Source: Chloroflexota bacterium (GTDB lineage Bacteria > Chloroflexota > FW602-bin22 > JACPRP01). Taken from it: a DNA stretch of 54,743 nucleotides. Every line of letters begins with the position of its first letter. Position 1 is the stretch's first letter. The stretch spans positions 1 to 54,743 of the forward strand of contig JACQUC010000136.1 in NCBI GenBank assembly GCA_016210495.1. Direction: 5' to 3'. The translations under genes were made by a program, and so were the position numbers. The notes under the pieces were generated by a model, which saw nothing but the letters and a program-made list of their open reading frames with translations, did no database searches and had not been told where the DNA came from. Below are positions 32,302-40,404 of this stretch, in pieces.

Positions 32302-34128
32302 CTATTTGTCGAAGTCGAAGCCCTTACTAATGAAGACGCTCTGGCAGTTGGCCGCAGCCTTCGCGTCGTACAGAATACCGCTCATTGCTGACAGTTCCTG
32401 AAGCGCCCTTTCCACACCAAGAGCAGGTCGATACGGCCGGTGAGAGGCCATCGCCTCGACTACGTCTGCCACCGCCAGGATTCTCGCCTCGAGCAATATC
32501 TGTTCACCTTGGAGACCCGAAGGGTATCCCGTGCCATCCATTCTTTCGTGGTGTTGAAGCACTATTTGCGCAAGAGGCCACGGAAAATCTATGGTGCTGA
32601 GAATGTCGAATCCGACCTGAGGGTGAGCCTTGATCAACTGAAACTCGTGTTCAGTTATCCGGCCGGGTTTATTCAGGATCTCGGCGGGAACGCTTATCTT
32701 GCCGATGTCGTGAATGAGTGCTCCGAGGTAAACCGCGCGGATCTGGTACTCCGAAAGGGCCGTTTCCTCAGCTATCGCTCTCGCAAGACGGGCCACCCGC
32801 CGCTGATGGCCCGCTGTATAGGGGTCTCTCATCTCCACGGTCAACGCGATAGCCTGGATAGTTCCCTCGAGCGTGGACTGCAACCGCTCCACGCTCTCTT
32901 TCAGCTTCTCCTCCGCCATCTTGCGCTCCGACCTGTCCCGAATCACGGCGATGATACCCCGTGGGTGCCGATCGGCATCAAAGACCAACGAGGCCCTGAT
33001 GTCTGCGGTAAAGGTCGTTCCATCCTTCCTCAGCACTGTGTACTCGGTGTCCCACACGTGCCCCTTCTGTAGGAGTCTAGACTGGTTATCCAGCATTCGC
33101 TGCCGCTCGTCCACCGCGACAAATTTGACAGCGTTTCTTCCCAGCAATTCCTCGACGCTATCCGCACCGTACAGCGTAGCGGCCATCTGATTGCCGGCAA
33201 GGATTGCACCGTTCATATCGGTGAGCACGATGGCGTCGGGCAAGGTCTCCACGAGGGCACGGTAACGCTCTTGGCTCTCACGAAGTGCCTCTTCGGCCTG
33301 CTTGCGTTCGCTGATGTCACGGGAGATGCCGAGGACGGCGCTCACCTGTCCAGCTTGGTCTCTGATGGGAACTAACCGAGCTCCCATCCATAGCTCACGA
33401 CCGCAGAACCGGCGCCGGCTCTCATCATAGACCGGATCGCCCGTTTCGAAAACGTGTCGCAGGTTTCGCTTGTGGCTTTCCAATGCGTCCACGTTTAAGG
33501 GGAACACATCCTCATAGCGCCTGCCAATGATTTCCTCTGGCGCCAGGCCGATTTGTCCTGCTCCGTACTCGTTGATGTATTCAACAAATCCATGACGATC
33601 CAATACAAAGATTCTATCTTGCGCTGCTCCCGCCAACGTCCGATCGCGAGCGTGGCTCTCGGTAAGCATATGCTCCCACGCCTTCCGCTCGGAAATGTCC
33701 TGGAAACTGATGTGCACAACGTTTCCACCCGGGTAGATCCGCACATCAAACCACCTGTTGAAGAGCCGCGAGAAGCCCTCGGTAGCGACCGGTGCTGCTG
33801 CGGTGATCGCCTGGGCCACGGCGTTGTATACCATACCTCCCACAGCGCCGGGAAAGAGCTGCCATATGTTGTGGCCGACAAGCTCCGCACGTGTCTTACC
33901 CAAGCGTCTCTCTGCTTGACCGTTCACGTAGAGGAAGCGACAGTGTTCGTCTAGGCTAATGATCCCTTCGCTAACGGTATCGAGGATCGTGGTCGGTTGC
34001 TGCGGTGCCGCCTCTGACTCAGCACGAGCGGCCCGTGTCTGATCGCACGGCAGTTCGCATATTATGGCGGGTGGCCGATTTGGAAGAGTTCGACACGCGC
34101 CCTTCTCACCCCGCAACCGGCTTGCCAT
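32302..34128 (-). CDS. PAS-domain HD-GYP cyclic-di-GMP phosphodiesterase
   Basis: About 608 residues from the ATG at 34128 (GAAAGGA 9 bases upstream); longer starts to 34245 are open. Three PAS domains come first (TILDTVSEGIISLDEHCRFLYVN; RIFVLDRHGFVEYINEYG; LPDAIVLTDMNGAILAGN), each closed by a DISERK or DRSERK linker. The C-terminal HD-GYP domain has the metal motif HDIGK, an upstream His in TAGHQRRVARLA and HHERMDGTGYPSGLQGE. It should hydrolyse c-di-GMP in response to a signal sensed by the PAS domains. No membrane segment was seen. No partner cyclase is in the window. Confidence 0.92.
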   Translation of the reverse strand: MASRLRGEKGACRTLPNRPPAIICELPCDQTRAARAESEAAPQQPTTILDTVSEGIISLDEHCRFLYVNGQAERRLGKTRAELVGHNIWQLFPGAVGGMVYNAVAQAITAAAPVATEGFSRLFNRWFDVRIYPGGNVVHISFQDISERKAWEHMLTESHARDRTLAGAAQDRIFVLDRHGFVEYINEYGAGQIGLAPEEIIGRRYEDVFPLNVDALESHKRNLRHVFETGDPVYDESRRRFCGRELWMGARLVPIRDQAGQVSAVLGISRDISERKQAEEALRESQERYRALVETLPDAIVLTDMNGAILAGNQMAATLYGADSVEELLGRNAVKFVAVDERQRMLDNQSRLLQKGHVWDTEYTVLRKDGTTFTADIRASLVFDADRHPRGIIAVIRDRSERKMAEEKLKESVERLQSTLEGTIQAIALTVEMRDPYTAGHQRRVARLARAIAEETALSEYQIRAVYLGALIHDIGKISVPAEILNKPGRITEHEFQLIKAHPQVGFDILSTIDFPWPLAQIVLQHHERMDGTGYPSGLQGEQILLEARILAVADVVEAMASHRPYRPALGVERALQELSAMSGILYDAKAAANCQSVFISKGFDFDK

Positions 34129-34245
34129 TTTGATCATTCCTTTCGCCATCATCCTCCGCGGCAAGAGCATTCTCTCCCGGAAGCGCACCTTCCGGCCTGT
34201 TCGCCGCAAGAGAGGTTTGCAGTGAAACAGCACACGCGGAAGCAA

Positions 34246-34589
34246 CCGACTAGCATGCTAGCATCCATTCGTCCAGCAGGCAAGCGTCTCAAGTCGTATT
34301 GTTTCAGCAGAACTGTAGTACGAAAGTACTAGGACTCAGGTACTGGCCTTGAACAGAGGGTGGAATCGCTTCGGGCCGACCTTCGGGCACCTTTGAATAT
34401 TGCTATCCGCTGTTCTGCAATGGACATCTCAACTGGGTCAGTGGCGGGTTGATGAGAGCGCGGTTGGCACGAGCGGGAGCACTCCGTTGCTGAAGTGAGC
34501 GGGACCTGGCAGAGAACTTAGCTGGGTGTTGGTGGGATTTGGACACCAACACCCCTTAGCTGCGTTAGAGGCTCAAGACGGTCGTCTGT
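34246..34589. other. Intergenic region between HD-GYP and FBP aldolase/phosphatase genes
   Basis: No gene seen. It contains a 12-bp palindrome CTAGCATGCTAG (34250-34261), a small hairpin TAGTAC-GAAA-GTACTA (34316-34331) and the strong hairpin at 34524-34554. Confidence 0.5.
34524..34554 (-). terminator. Strong hairpin downstream of the FBP aldolase/phosphatase gene
   Basis: GGGTGTTGGTG (34524-34534) and CACCAACACCC (34544-34554) form a perfect 11-bp stem with a 9-base loop, 36 bases past the minus-strand stop codon. There is no T-run, so it may need a factor or may only protect the mRNA end. Confidence 0.5.
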
Positions 34590-35684
34590 CTAGAGATCTT
34601 CGAACCTGCCTTCCAATTTGCTCATAACCTGAGGCAGGGTGGTGTATTCCATCTCATCGAGTGGGAGTCGATGTGGCTCGAACGGACCGTGGCGGCGCAG
34701 CACCTCGGCGATCATGTTGGCCTGCGACCGAGCATCGTCGAAGCTGGGGTCGTTAAACATGTCGAGCGGTCCTACCAGCCTGCCGTCGGAAATCTGGAAG
34801 CCAGCGGCGATGACCCGGGGCGGTCCGTCGAAGCGGCTGGGGTTGCACTGGGCGAAGCTGACCGGCATCAGCGGGCCGTGGTGTGAGCCGCGCATCCATC
34901 CTTCGACGATCTGCGGGAACGAGAAAGGCTCGAGGACCTCGCCCACCGCGGGGAACGACCCCTGGCACCTTACGATGCATACAGGGTCGTCCTTGCCGAC
35001 ATACCTACCCGCCATCAGGCTGAGTCGCTGCGTCGAGGACGACGCGGCGATTTCACCGGTGTCCTTGGTGTAAACGGCCTTCACCGCGTAGCGCCCAGGA
35101 GCCCCGATAAAAACAAGCAGGTCGTAGATCTCCTCCGGTGTGCTGAAGGTAACCTTCTTGTGCCCTTTAACGTCATGCACCTCGAACTTGAAGCCGTCGT
35201 GCATATTCTCCGCGATCACGAGACCCGCCGTGTTGAATGGATCGCAGAACATTTTGTAGAGAGGGAGGTTCCACGCGCCGGCCGCTGTCTTGTCGGCCAT
35301 GAAGATAATGACCGGCTCCGACTTCCTTTCCTCGATCACCATCTCGGCCACCCCGGGGCCCATGCCCTTGACGTTGCCGGAGAAGCTGTCGCTCAGCAAA
35401 TCTTGCCCGGCCCCATATAGCTTCAGCTCCTTGGCCAGCCTGGTACCACTTTCGAATACATTCCACGATAGCTTGTGGATCTGCTCGTTTTCCTCTCCTC
35501 CCGTGTGGGTCATGATCAGTTCCAGGTCGTCGCCACAGCGGGTCACGTGGTAGTCGATGAGCATTCCGGATCTCTTGGCACGACCCAGTTGCTCGTTGGC
35601 TAGTTCCATCAGCGCGGGATGCATGCTGGAGTGACCCACATAGCCACCGATGTCCGCCTTGATGACGCTTAGAGTAATCTTCAT
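34590..35684 (-). CDS. fbp: Bifunctional fructose-1,6-bisphosphate aldolase/phosphatase (class V)
   Basis: 364 residues, normal length for the archaeal-type FBPA/P. The enzyme condenses triose phosphates and dephosphorylates the FBP product in one active site, making gluconeogenesis unidirectional. Metal ligands line up by position with the studied Sulfolobus enzyme: Asp11 and His18 in KADIGGYVGHSS, Asp52-Asp53 in CGDDLE, and Asp131-Lys132 in MADKTAAG. The Schiff-base Lys231 and Tyr228 are in GRYVGKDDP, one position off the Sulfolobus numbering. AAAGGAG lies 7 bases before the ATG. The family is found in archaea and deep-branching bacteria, including Chloroflexota. Confidence 0.95.
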   Translation of the reverse strand: MKITLSVIKADIGGYVGHSSMHPALMELANEQLGRAKRSGMLIDYHVTRCGDDLELIMTHTGGEENEQIHKLSWNVFESGTRLAKELKLYGAGQDLLSDSFSGNVKGMGPGVAEMVIEERKSEPVIIFMADKTAAGAWNLPLYKMFCDPFNTAGLVIAENMHDGFKFEVHDVKGHKKVTFSTPEEIYDLLVFIGAPGRYAVKAVYTKDTGEIAASSSTQRLSLMAGRYVGKDDPVCIVRCQGSFPAVGEVLEPFSFPQIVEGWMRGSHHGPLMPVSFAQCNPSRFDGPPRVIAAGFQISDGRLVGPLDMFNDPSFDDARSQANMIAEVLRRHGPFEPHRLPLDEMEYTTLPQVMSKLEGRFEDL

Positions 35685-35807
35685 TGACTGTCTCCTTTCC
35701 AGAATTTGGTAGCGCGTTGGTTGCTCAATAAAGCTCTGGCACTTGCCGTGGCAAGCTGCTGGCCCAAGGAAACCATAGAGTGAGTGTGCACAGTGTCTTG
35801 TCCCAGA

Positions 35808-36656
35808 TCACCCCCCAACCCCCTCGGGGATCAACGGCAGGCGAAGGATCCGTGCCGCGTTTTCCCCCAGAATCTTCTTCTTGGTGCTTTCATTCAGAGG
35901 CAATTGCCTGATCGCTTCAATATTCTTCCCTATGCTGGCGATGGCCGGCCAGTCGGAACCGAAGATGACCCTGTCCGCCACTCGCTCAAGGTCAGGGAAG
36001 TGCCGCAACACGCTCTGGGGGGGCAGACCCGAGATCTCCATGTAGACGTTCTGGTGCAGCCGTGTCAGGAAGAAGGCGCGGTCGTACCAGAAACCCCTTC
36101 CCGAGTGGGCCTGGACGATGGTGAGATTCGGGAAATCCACAGCCACATCGTCGAGAAAGAGCGGGTCGCCATACTTCAGCTTCGTGCCCTTGAACACGGA
36201 CGAGCCTGTATGGAGCATAACTGGTATCCCCAACTCCTCGGCTTTGGCGTAAATGGGATAGATATTGTTCTCGTTGGGATAGAAGTGCTGGTAAGTAGGA
36301 AAGAGCTTCACGCCTCTGCACCCGAGCTCGCGTACAGCTTTTTCCAGCTCCCTGGCAGGATTGGCCATCAGATACGGGTTCACGCCGGCGAAGGGGATGA
36401 GGCGATCGGTCCGCTGGCAAAAGTCGGCGACGAACTCGTTGCTGGATACGCCGCTGACCATGGGATTGTATTCGGCTAGGCCCACGCCGTAGTCGACCCC
36501 GCTTGCGCGAAGAATGCGCGTCAGCCCCTCAGGAGTCATGTCTCTGGCCAGGAAGGTGTTCAAATCAATTCCCTGCGCCCGTTCGACCAACTCGACCACG
36601 GATTGGCGATACCCTTCGTAAGACGTTATGTGCAGATGAAAGTCAATGACTGGCAT
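35808..36656 (-). CDS. Amidohydrolase-2 family metal-dependent hydrolase/decarboxylase
   Basis: 282 residues, ACMSD/amidohydrolase-2 TIM barrel. The metal motif HxH is in VIDFHLHITS, further His are in VMLHTGS and VQAHSGRG, and the late catalytic Asp is in IFGSDWPA. Members hydrolyse lactones or amides or decarboxylate aromatic acids; the substrate here is not evident. The ATG is one base after the stop of the MoaD-like gene, so the two are translationally coupled. Confidence 0.88.
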   Translation of the reverse strand: MPVIDFHLHITSYEGYRQSVVELVERAQGIDLNTFLARDMTPEGLTRILRASGVDYGVGLAEYNPMVSGVSSNEFVADFCQRTDRLIPFAGVNPYLMANPARELEKAVRELGCRGVKLFPTYQHFYPNENNIYPIYAKAEELGIPVMLHTGSSVFKGTKLKYGDPLFLDDVAVDFPNLTIVQAHSGRGFWYDRAFFLTRLHQNVYMEISGLPPQSVLRHFPDLERVADRVIFGSDWPAIASIGKNIEAIRQLPLNESTKKKILGENAARILRLPLIPEGVGG

Positions 36657-36657
36657 G

Positions 36658-37065
36658 TTACAACGAGAACTGCACAGAGACGACCCGCCGGGTCGTCTCT
36701 ACGATATCGGACGGGTGGGCCTCCCCATGACCTAGCGCGGCAACGACGGTGCTAAACTGCTTGGCGGCCTCCCACGACGATAGGCCCCCCGCCACCGGCA
36801 AAAGAATGAAAACCTCGTCCCCGTCCTTGGCGTAAACACGTTCGCGATCCACCAGGTTGACCACCGTGTCGTTTAGAAACAAGCTATAATAGTAGTCGCC
36901 ATCGCTGGTTCCGCTGTACAACTCTGCGCCAAATTTCGGATGCTGTTGGGCTAGTTCGTCCAAGACCCGCCCGACGCTGGCCTGGTCGACGGGCAGCTTG
37001 ACCTCGGTGTCCCGGCTGCCAACAGTCCGCCAGATTGGCTCGGTAAGCTTAACTTTAACCTGCAC
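36658..37065 (-). CDS. MoaD/ThiS-like ubiquitin-fold protein with a C-terminal extension
   Basis: 135 residues from a GTG at 37065. Residues 1-94 form a beta-grasp MoaD-type domain (VDQASVGRVLDELAQQHPKF, VNLVDRERVYAKDGDEVFILLPVAGG). In true sulfur carriers the Gly-Gly is the C-terminus; here it is residues 93-94 and 41 more residues follow. Codons 122-130 of that tail lie in a 25-base inverted repeat (36676-36700) resembling the dispersed hairpin family. Either the tail is cut off, or the protein no longer acts as a sulfur carrier. It is coupled to the amidohydrolase gene. Confidence 0.8.
   Translation of the reverse strand: MQVKVKLTEPIWRTVGSRDTEVKLPVDQASVGRVLDELAQQHPKFGAELYSGTSDGDYYYSLFLNDTVVNLVDRERVYAKDGDEVFILLPVAGGLSSWEAAKQFSTVVAALGHGEAHPSDIVETTRRVVSVQFSL
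36676..36700. repeat. 12-bp inverted repeat inside the MoaD-like coding sequence
   Basis: AGAGACGACCCG (36676-36687), one base, then CGGGTCGTCTCT (36689-36700), followed by ACG. The end CGTCTCTACG parallels CGCCCCTACG of the intergenic family. Confidence 0.55.
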
Positions 37066-37609
37066 TAGTACCCGGCTCCATCAGTGAGTAGAGCGATGGC
37101 TAAGCTCCCTTGTAACTGCCACAGGGACAGGCCGCGCCCCTACCCTGAGTATAGGGGCGCGAGGCGAACGCGACTTCTTGTCGTAGGCGACGGCCTTGGC
37201 AGATTCCTCCCAATAGGGAGACGGCCACGGGCCCCGAGCAAAGCGGACGACGCGCCTTCGAACACGTTTCGATGGTCCGGGCACTAGCCAGTTCGGTGGC
37301 CATTTCATACACCACCCATTATACCGCAAGGCTTAGGTGTGCGCAATAGCAATCGAAGGGTTTAGCCTTGCTAAAGCCGCTCCCAAACGGCGTTGTCACT
37401 ACATCAGGCGAGGGCGCGGAGACCGCGCCCCTACGCTGTCGTCAAGGTGCCGGTAGATCAGGCGAGGGCGCGGAGACCGCGCCCCTGCGCCGTCGTCAAG
37501 GTGCCGGTAGATCAGGCGAGGGCGCGGAGACCGCGCCCCTGCGCCGTCGTCAAGGTGCCAGACGATGAGCCCTGCCTGCGCGACATCGCCAGCGTGCGGA
37601 GCCGCGCCC
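37066..37609. other. Repeat-rich intergenic region
   Basis: No gene is supported. It has a hairpin GCGCCCCTA/TAGGGGCGC around 37134-37160, three 54-bp tandem repeats at 37403-37564 and a degenerate further unit near 37591-37615. Apparent open frames across the array simply reflect a period divisible by three. Confidence 0.6.
37403..37564. repeat. Three tandem 54-bp repeats, each with a GC-rich hairpin
   Basis: Units begin at 37403, 37457 and 37511. Each contains GGGCGCGG-AGA-CCGCGCCC (first copy 37412-37430), a perfect 8-bp stem, then CTACG or CTGCG and CGTCGTCAAGGTGCC. Units two and three are almost identical, which suggests recent amplification. There are no unique spacers, so it is not CRISPR. 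Confidence 0.85.
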
Positions 37610-38917
37610 CTACGTCCGCCTGTCGGAGAATCTTCTCGCCTTCAGCTCGAAGCGGGGTAATGAAGCATTGGGCACTACTGTGACGGTGGGCCGCAGTGCG
37701 AGGCGCTTTTGGAGCTCGACCGAGAGTGCGCTGGCAACAACCGCCGGATCGGCACCAGCTACCTCTATTTTGATCTCGAGCTCGTCCATTTCCCGCTGGC
37801 GATAGACCTCGACTGAAAACTCGTCGACCGCGCCAAACTCGCGCACGATGTTCTCGATGGCGCTGGGGAAGATGTTGATGCCCCGCACGATCAGCATGTC
37901 GTCGACGCGACCGATTATGCCGCCCATCAGACGGTGGAACGTCCGTCCGCATTCGCAGCGCTCACGCTGCAGCTTCACGCGGTCGCCAGACTTGTAGCGA
38001 ATGACGGGAAAGCCCAGTCGCCCCAGATTGGTGATCACCAACTCGCCTTCATCCGCGCTTTGTCCGGTTGACGGATCGATGACCTCGAAGACGTATTCGG
38101 CTTCGAGCAGGTGGACCCCGCCGGTCTGTAGCACGCACTCAAAGCTCATCCCTCCGACCTCGGTCATGCCGTGATGATCGTAGCACTTGGCGCCCCAGGC
38201 TTGCTCGATGCGCTTCTTGGTGGCCGGAATGCTGGCGCCCGGCTCGCCGGCGTTGATGACCCGGACGATGCTGGTGGCTGCAGGGTCGATGCCGGCGGCG
38301 CGAGCCTCCTCCGCCAGGCGAAGGGCATAGCTAGGAGTACAGATGAGTGTGTTCGCCTGGTTATCGACAATTGCCTGGAGGCGCTGCACCGATCCCATGC
38401 CGCCGGCGGGGATGGCCATTGCTCCTACCAGCCGTGCCGCTTCAAAGGCGCTCCAAAAGCCTACGAATGGCCCAAACGAGAACGCGAAGAATAGCCGGTC
38501 TCCGGGTTGCACGCCGGTGCCACGGTGGACGAAAGCCCAGCAGCGTTCCCACCACGCCCAGTCCTCGGCCGTGTCGATGCACCGGTACGGGCGCCCTGTG
38601 GTGCCAGAGGTTTGATGGTACTTGACGTAGCTCTCAAGGGGAAACGTCAGATTGGTGCCAAACGGTGGGTTCTCCGCCTGGTCGGTTATTAGTTCTCGCT
38701 TTGAAGTGAAGGGGACTCGTTTCAGATCGTCCAGGCTCCTGACATCGTTTGCGCTGTTGATCCCCGCCTGCCGAAGCTTTCTCCCATAGAAGCTGTTCGA
38801 GGCGAGCACCGCTCGCAGCAGATTCTGAAGAGCAAGAAGCTGATTCCTCTCGATTCTCTCCCTGCCTGCCGTCTCAATATCCTTGTCCCAAAAGGGTATC
38901 GGGTCTTTCTGGAGCAT
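37610..38917 (-). CDS. Phenylacetate-CoA ligase family protein (PaaK-like), first
   Basis: About 435 residues from the ATG at 38917 (GGAG 8 bases upstream). It is an AMP-forming aryl-acid:CoA ligase of the PaaK branch. The ATP/P-loop motif is QTSGTTGRPYR, the aromatic/A5 motif YDHHGMTEVGG, and the hinge region VIRYKSGDRVKLQRERCECGRTFHRLMGGIIGRVDDMLIVRGINIFPSAIE in pieces. The C-terminal PRFELKARRF carries the catalytic-Lys region. It differs from the neighbour at 39009 in the binding-pocket segments, so the substrates may differ. Confidence 0.9.
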   Translation of the reverse strand: MLQKDPIPFWDKDIETAGRERIERNQLLALQNLLRAVLASNSFYGRKLRQAGINSANDVRSLDDLKRVPFTSKRELITDQAENPPFGTNLTFPLESYVKYHQTSGTTGRPYRCIDTAEDWAWWERCWAFVHRGTGVQPGDRLFFAFSFGPFVGFWSAFEAARLVGAMAIPAGGMGSVQRLQAIVDNQANTLICTPSYALRLAEEARAAGIDPAATSIVRVINAGEPGASIPATKKRIEQAWGAKCYDHHGMTEVGGMSFECVLQTGGVHLLEAEYVFEVIDPSTGQSADEGELVITNLGRLGFPVIRYKSGDRVKLQRERCECGRTFHRLMGGIIGRVDDMLIVRGINIFPSAIENIVREFGAVDEFSVEVYRQREMDELEIKIEVAGADPAVVASALSVELQKRLALRPTVTVVPNASLPRFELKARRFSDRRT

Positions 38918-38958
38918 GTCACCCACTCCGTCTAATCAAATCGACATAGCAGTCCGCA

Positions 38959-38999
38959 GGGCGAGGTTTCCTAGCCCCTACGCTGTTGCACTTCGCACC
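38959..38999. repeat. Dispersed CCCCTACG hairpin, copy between the CoA ligase genes
   Basis: GGGCGAGG-TTT-CCTAGCCC then CTACG (38959-38982), followed by TTGCAC and TTCGCACC. It combines the short hairpin of copy 764-787 with the TTCGCAC end of the long copies. Confidence 0.55.
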
Positions 39000-39008
39000 G
39001 AAGACTAT

Positions 39009-40328
39009 TTAGAGCTCGCGGAGGTCGAAAATGCGCTTGGCTTTTCCCTCGCTGCGCTGGATGCTGCGAGGTTCAACGACCCTGACGTTTGCCGCGATGC
39101 CTACCACCTGTGTGATCTCGTTATGGACTTTCCGTTCCGTGTCCTCAATCCGCGAAGTTCCCAGAGCCCATAGCGCATCGGTGGCCTCCACTCGAACCTC
39201 GAGCTCGTCCAGCCGGTCTTTCTGGCGGTCCACGACGATCATATACTGGGGCTCCAACTCGCGTATCTTTACGAGCACGCCTTCGATTTGCGACGGAAAG
39301 ACGTTTACGCCACGAATAATAAGCATGTCGTCGGTGCGGCCAGTGATGCGCCCCATCCGCACGAGCGTGCGGCCACAGGCGCACCGCTCGGGATTGAGCG
39401 TCGTCCTGTCGCGCGTGCGAAAACGGATGACGGGGAGCGCCTCTTTCGTCAGGGTCGTTAAGACCAGCTCGCCTTCCTGTCCATAGTCAAGGGGCTTGCC
39501 CGTAACGGGATCGATGATCTCAGGCAGGAAGTGATCCTCGCAAACGTGCAGGCCGTTTTTGTGGACACACTCGCAAGCGACACCTGGCCCAATGATCTCG
39601 GTAAGACCGTAGACGTTGATGGCTTGAAGGCCCCATTTCTCTTCGATCTCCTGGCGCATGGCCTCTGACCACGGCTCCGCACCGAAGAGGCCAAGACGCA
39701 GCCGGAGAGACTCGCGGACATTGGGGCCCATTTCCGCTGCTGCCTCAGCCAGCACGAGGGAGTACGACGGGGTGCAAGCGAGGACCGTGCTGCCCAGGTC
39801 TTTCATTAACATTATCTGCCGCCTGGTAAGTCCGCCAGATATGGGGATGACTGCCGCACCGATCTTCTCTGCCCCGAGATGAAATCCCAGGCCTCCCGTG
39901 AAGAGCCCATACCCGTAGGAATTCTGCACAATGTCGCCAGAAGTAGCGCCCGCGGAGATGTAGACCCGCGCCATAACCTCGGCCCAAACGTCCATGTCGT
40001 GCCTAGTGTATGCGGCGATCACCGGCTTGCCCGTAGTTCCGCTCGATGCGTGTATGCGCACTATCTCATACGAGGGCACGGCGAGCAGTCCGAGCGGGTA
40101 TTCATCTCTGAAGTTTGCCTTCGTTGTGAAGGGAAGGCTGGACAAATCCTCAAGCGACTTGACATCGTGGGGCTTTATATCCTTGTCGTCAAAGGCTTTC
40201 CTGTAGAAGGGAACGTGGTCAAAAGCACGCCGAACCGTGTCCTGCAGCCGTGCGAGCTGCAAGCGCTCCAGCTCGTCGCGAGACATAGACTCGCAGTGCC
40301 TGTTCCACATCGGTGTATCAGCTAACAT
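39009..40328 (-). CDS. paaK: Phenylacetate-CoA ligase (PaaK-like), second
   Basis: 439 residues, close to canonical PaaK. It activates phenylacetate or a related arylacetate to its CoA thioester with ATP. Motifs are IHASSGTTGKPVIAAYTRHD, INVYGLTEIIGPGVACEC, VIRFRTRDRT, CACGRTLVRMGRITGRTDDMLIIRGVNVFPSQIE in pieces, and the C-terminal GKAKRIFDLREL with the catalytic Lys region. It lies downstream of the livK-type gene on the same strand (76-base gap). With iorAB nearby it fits activation of arylacetates. Confidence 0.92.
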   Translation of the reverse strand: MLADTPMWNRHCESMSRDELERLQLARLQDTVRRAFDHVPFYRKAFDDKDIKPHDVKSLEDLSSLPFTTKANFRDEYPLGLLAVPSYEIVRIHASSGTTGKPVIAAYTRHDMDVWAEVMARVYISAGATSGDIVQNSYGYGLFTGGLGFHLGAEKIGAAVIPISGGLTRRQIMLMKDLGSTVLACTPSYSLVLAEAAAEMGPNVRESLRLRLGLFGAEPWSEAMRQEIEEKWGLQAINVYGLTEIIGPGVACECVHKNGLHVCEDHFLPEIIDPVTGKPLDYGQEGELVLTTLTKEALPVIRFRTRDRTTLNPERCACGRTLVRMGRITGRTDDMLIIRGVNVFPSQIEGVLVKIRELEPQYMIVVDRQKDRLDELEVRVEATDALWALGTSRIEDTERKVHNEITQVVGIAANVRVVEPRSIQRSEGKAKRIFDLREL

Positions 40329-40404
40329 AGCGATTGGTTCCCCCTGAGCACAATCAAAAGGACTCGAACCCGCAATTCCCGCATTTCGAGGCTTTGCAAG
40401 CAGA

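Noticed and set aside
34357..34369. AGGGTGGAATCGC on the plus strand resembles a second T-box core
   Set aside because: The two conserved positions before CGC differ, no matching CGTCCCT half or terminator follows, and there is no plus-strand gene downstream.
37403..37564. Tandem repeats considered as a CRISPR array
   Set aside because: The repeats are contiguous, without unique spacers, and there are no cas genes in the window.
37368..37683. Open frames encoding 18-residue repeats over the 54-bp array
   Set aside because: They exist because the period is a multiple of three and the DNA is GC-rich. They lack a ribosome site and overlap an intergenic hairpin array.
40355..40380. Minus-strand GGGTTCGAGTCC looks like a tRNA T-arm
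   Set aside because: The T-stem does not pair beyond two bases and no acceptor, anticodon or D arm can be built around it.
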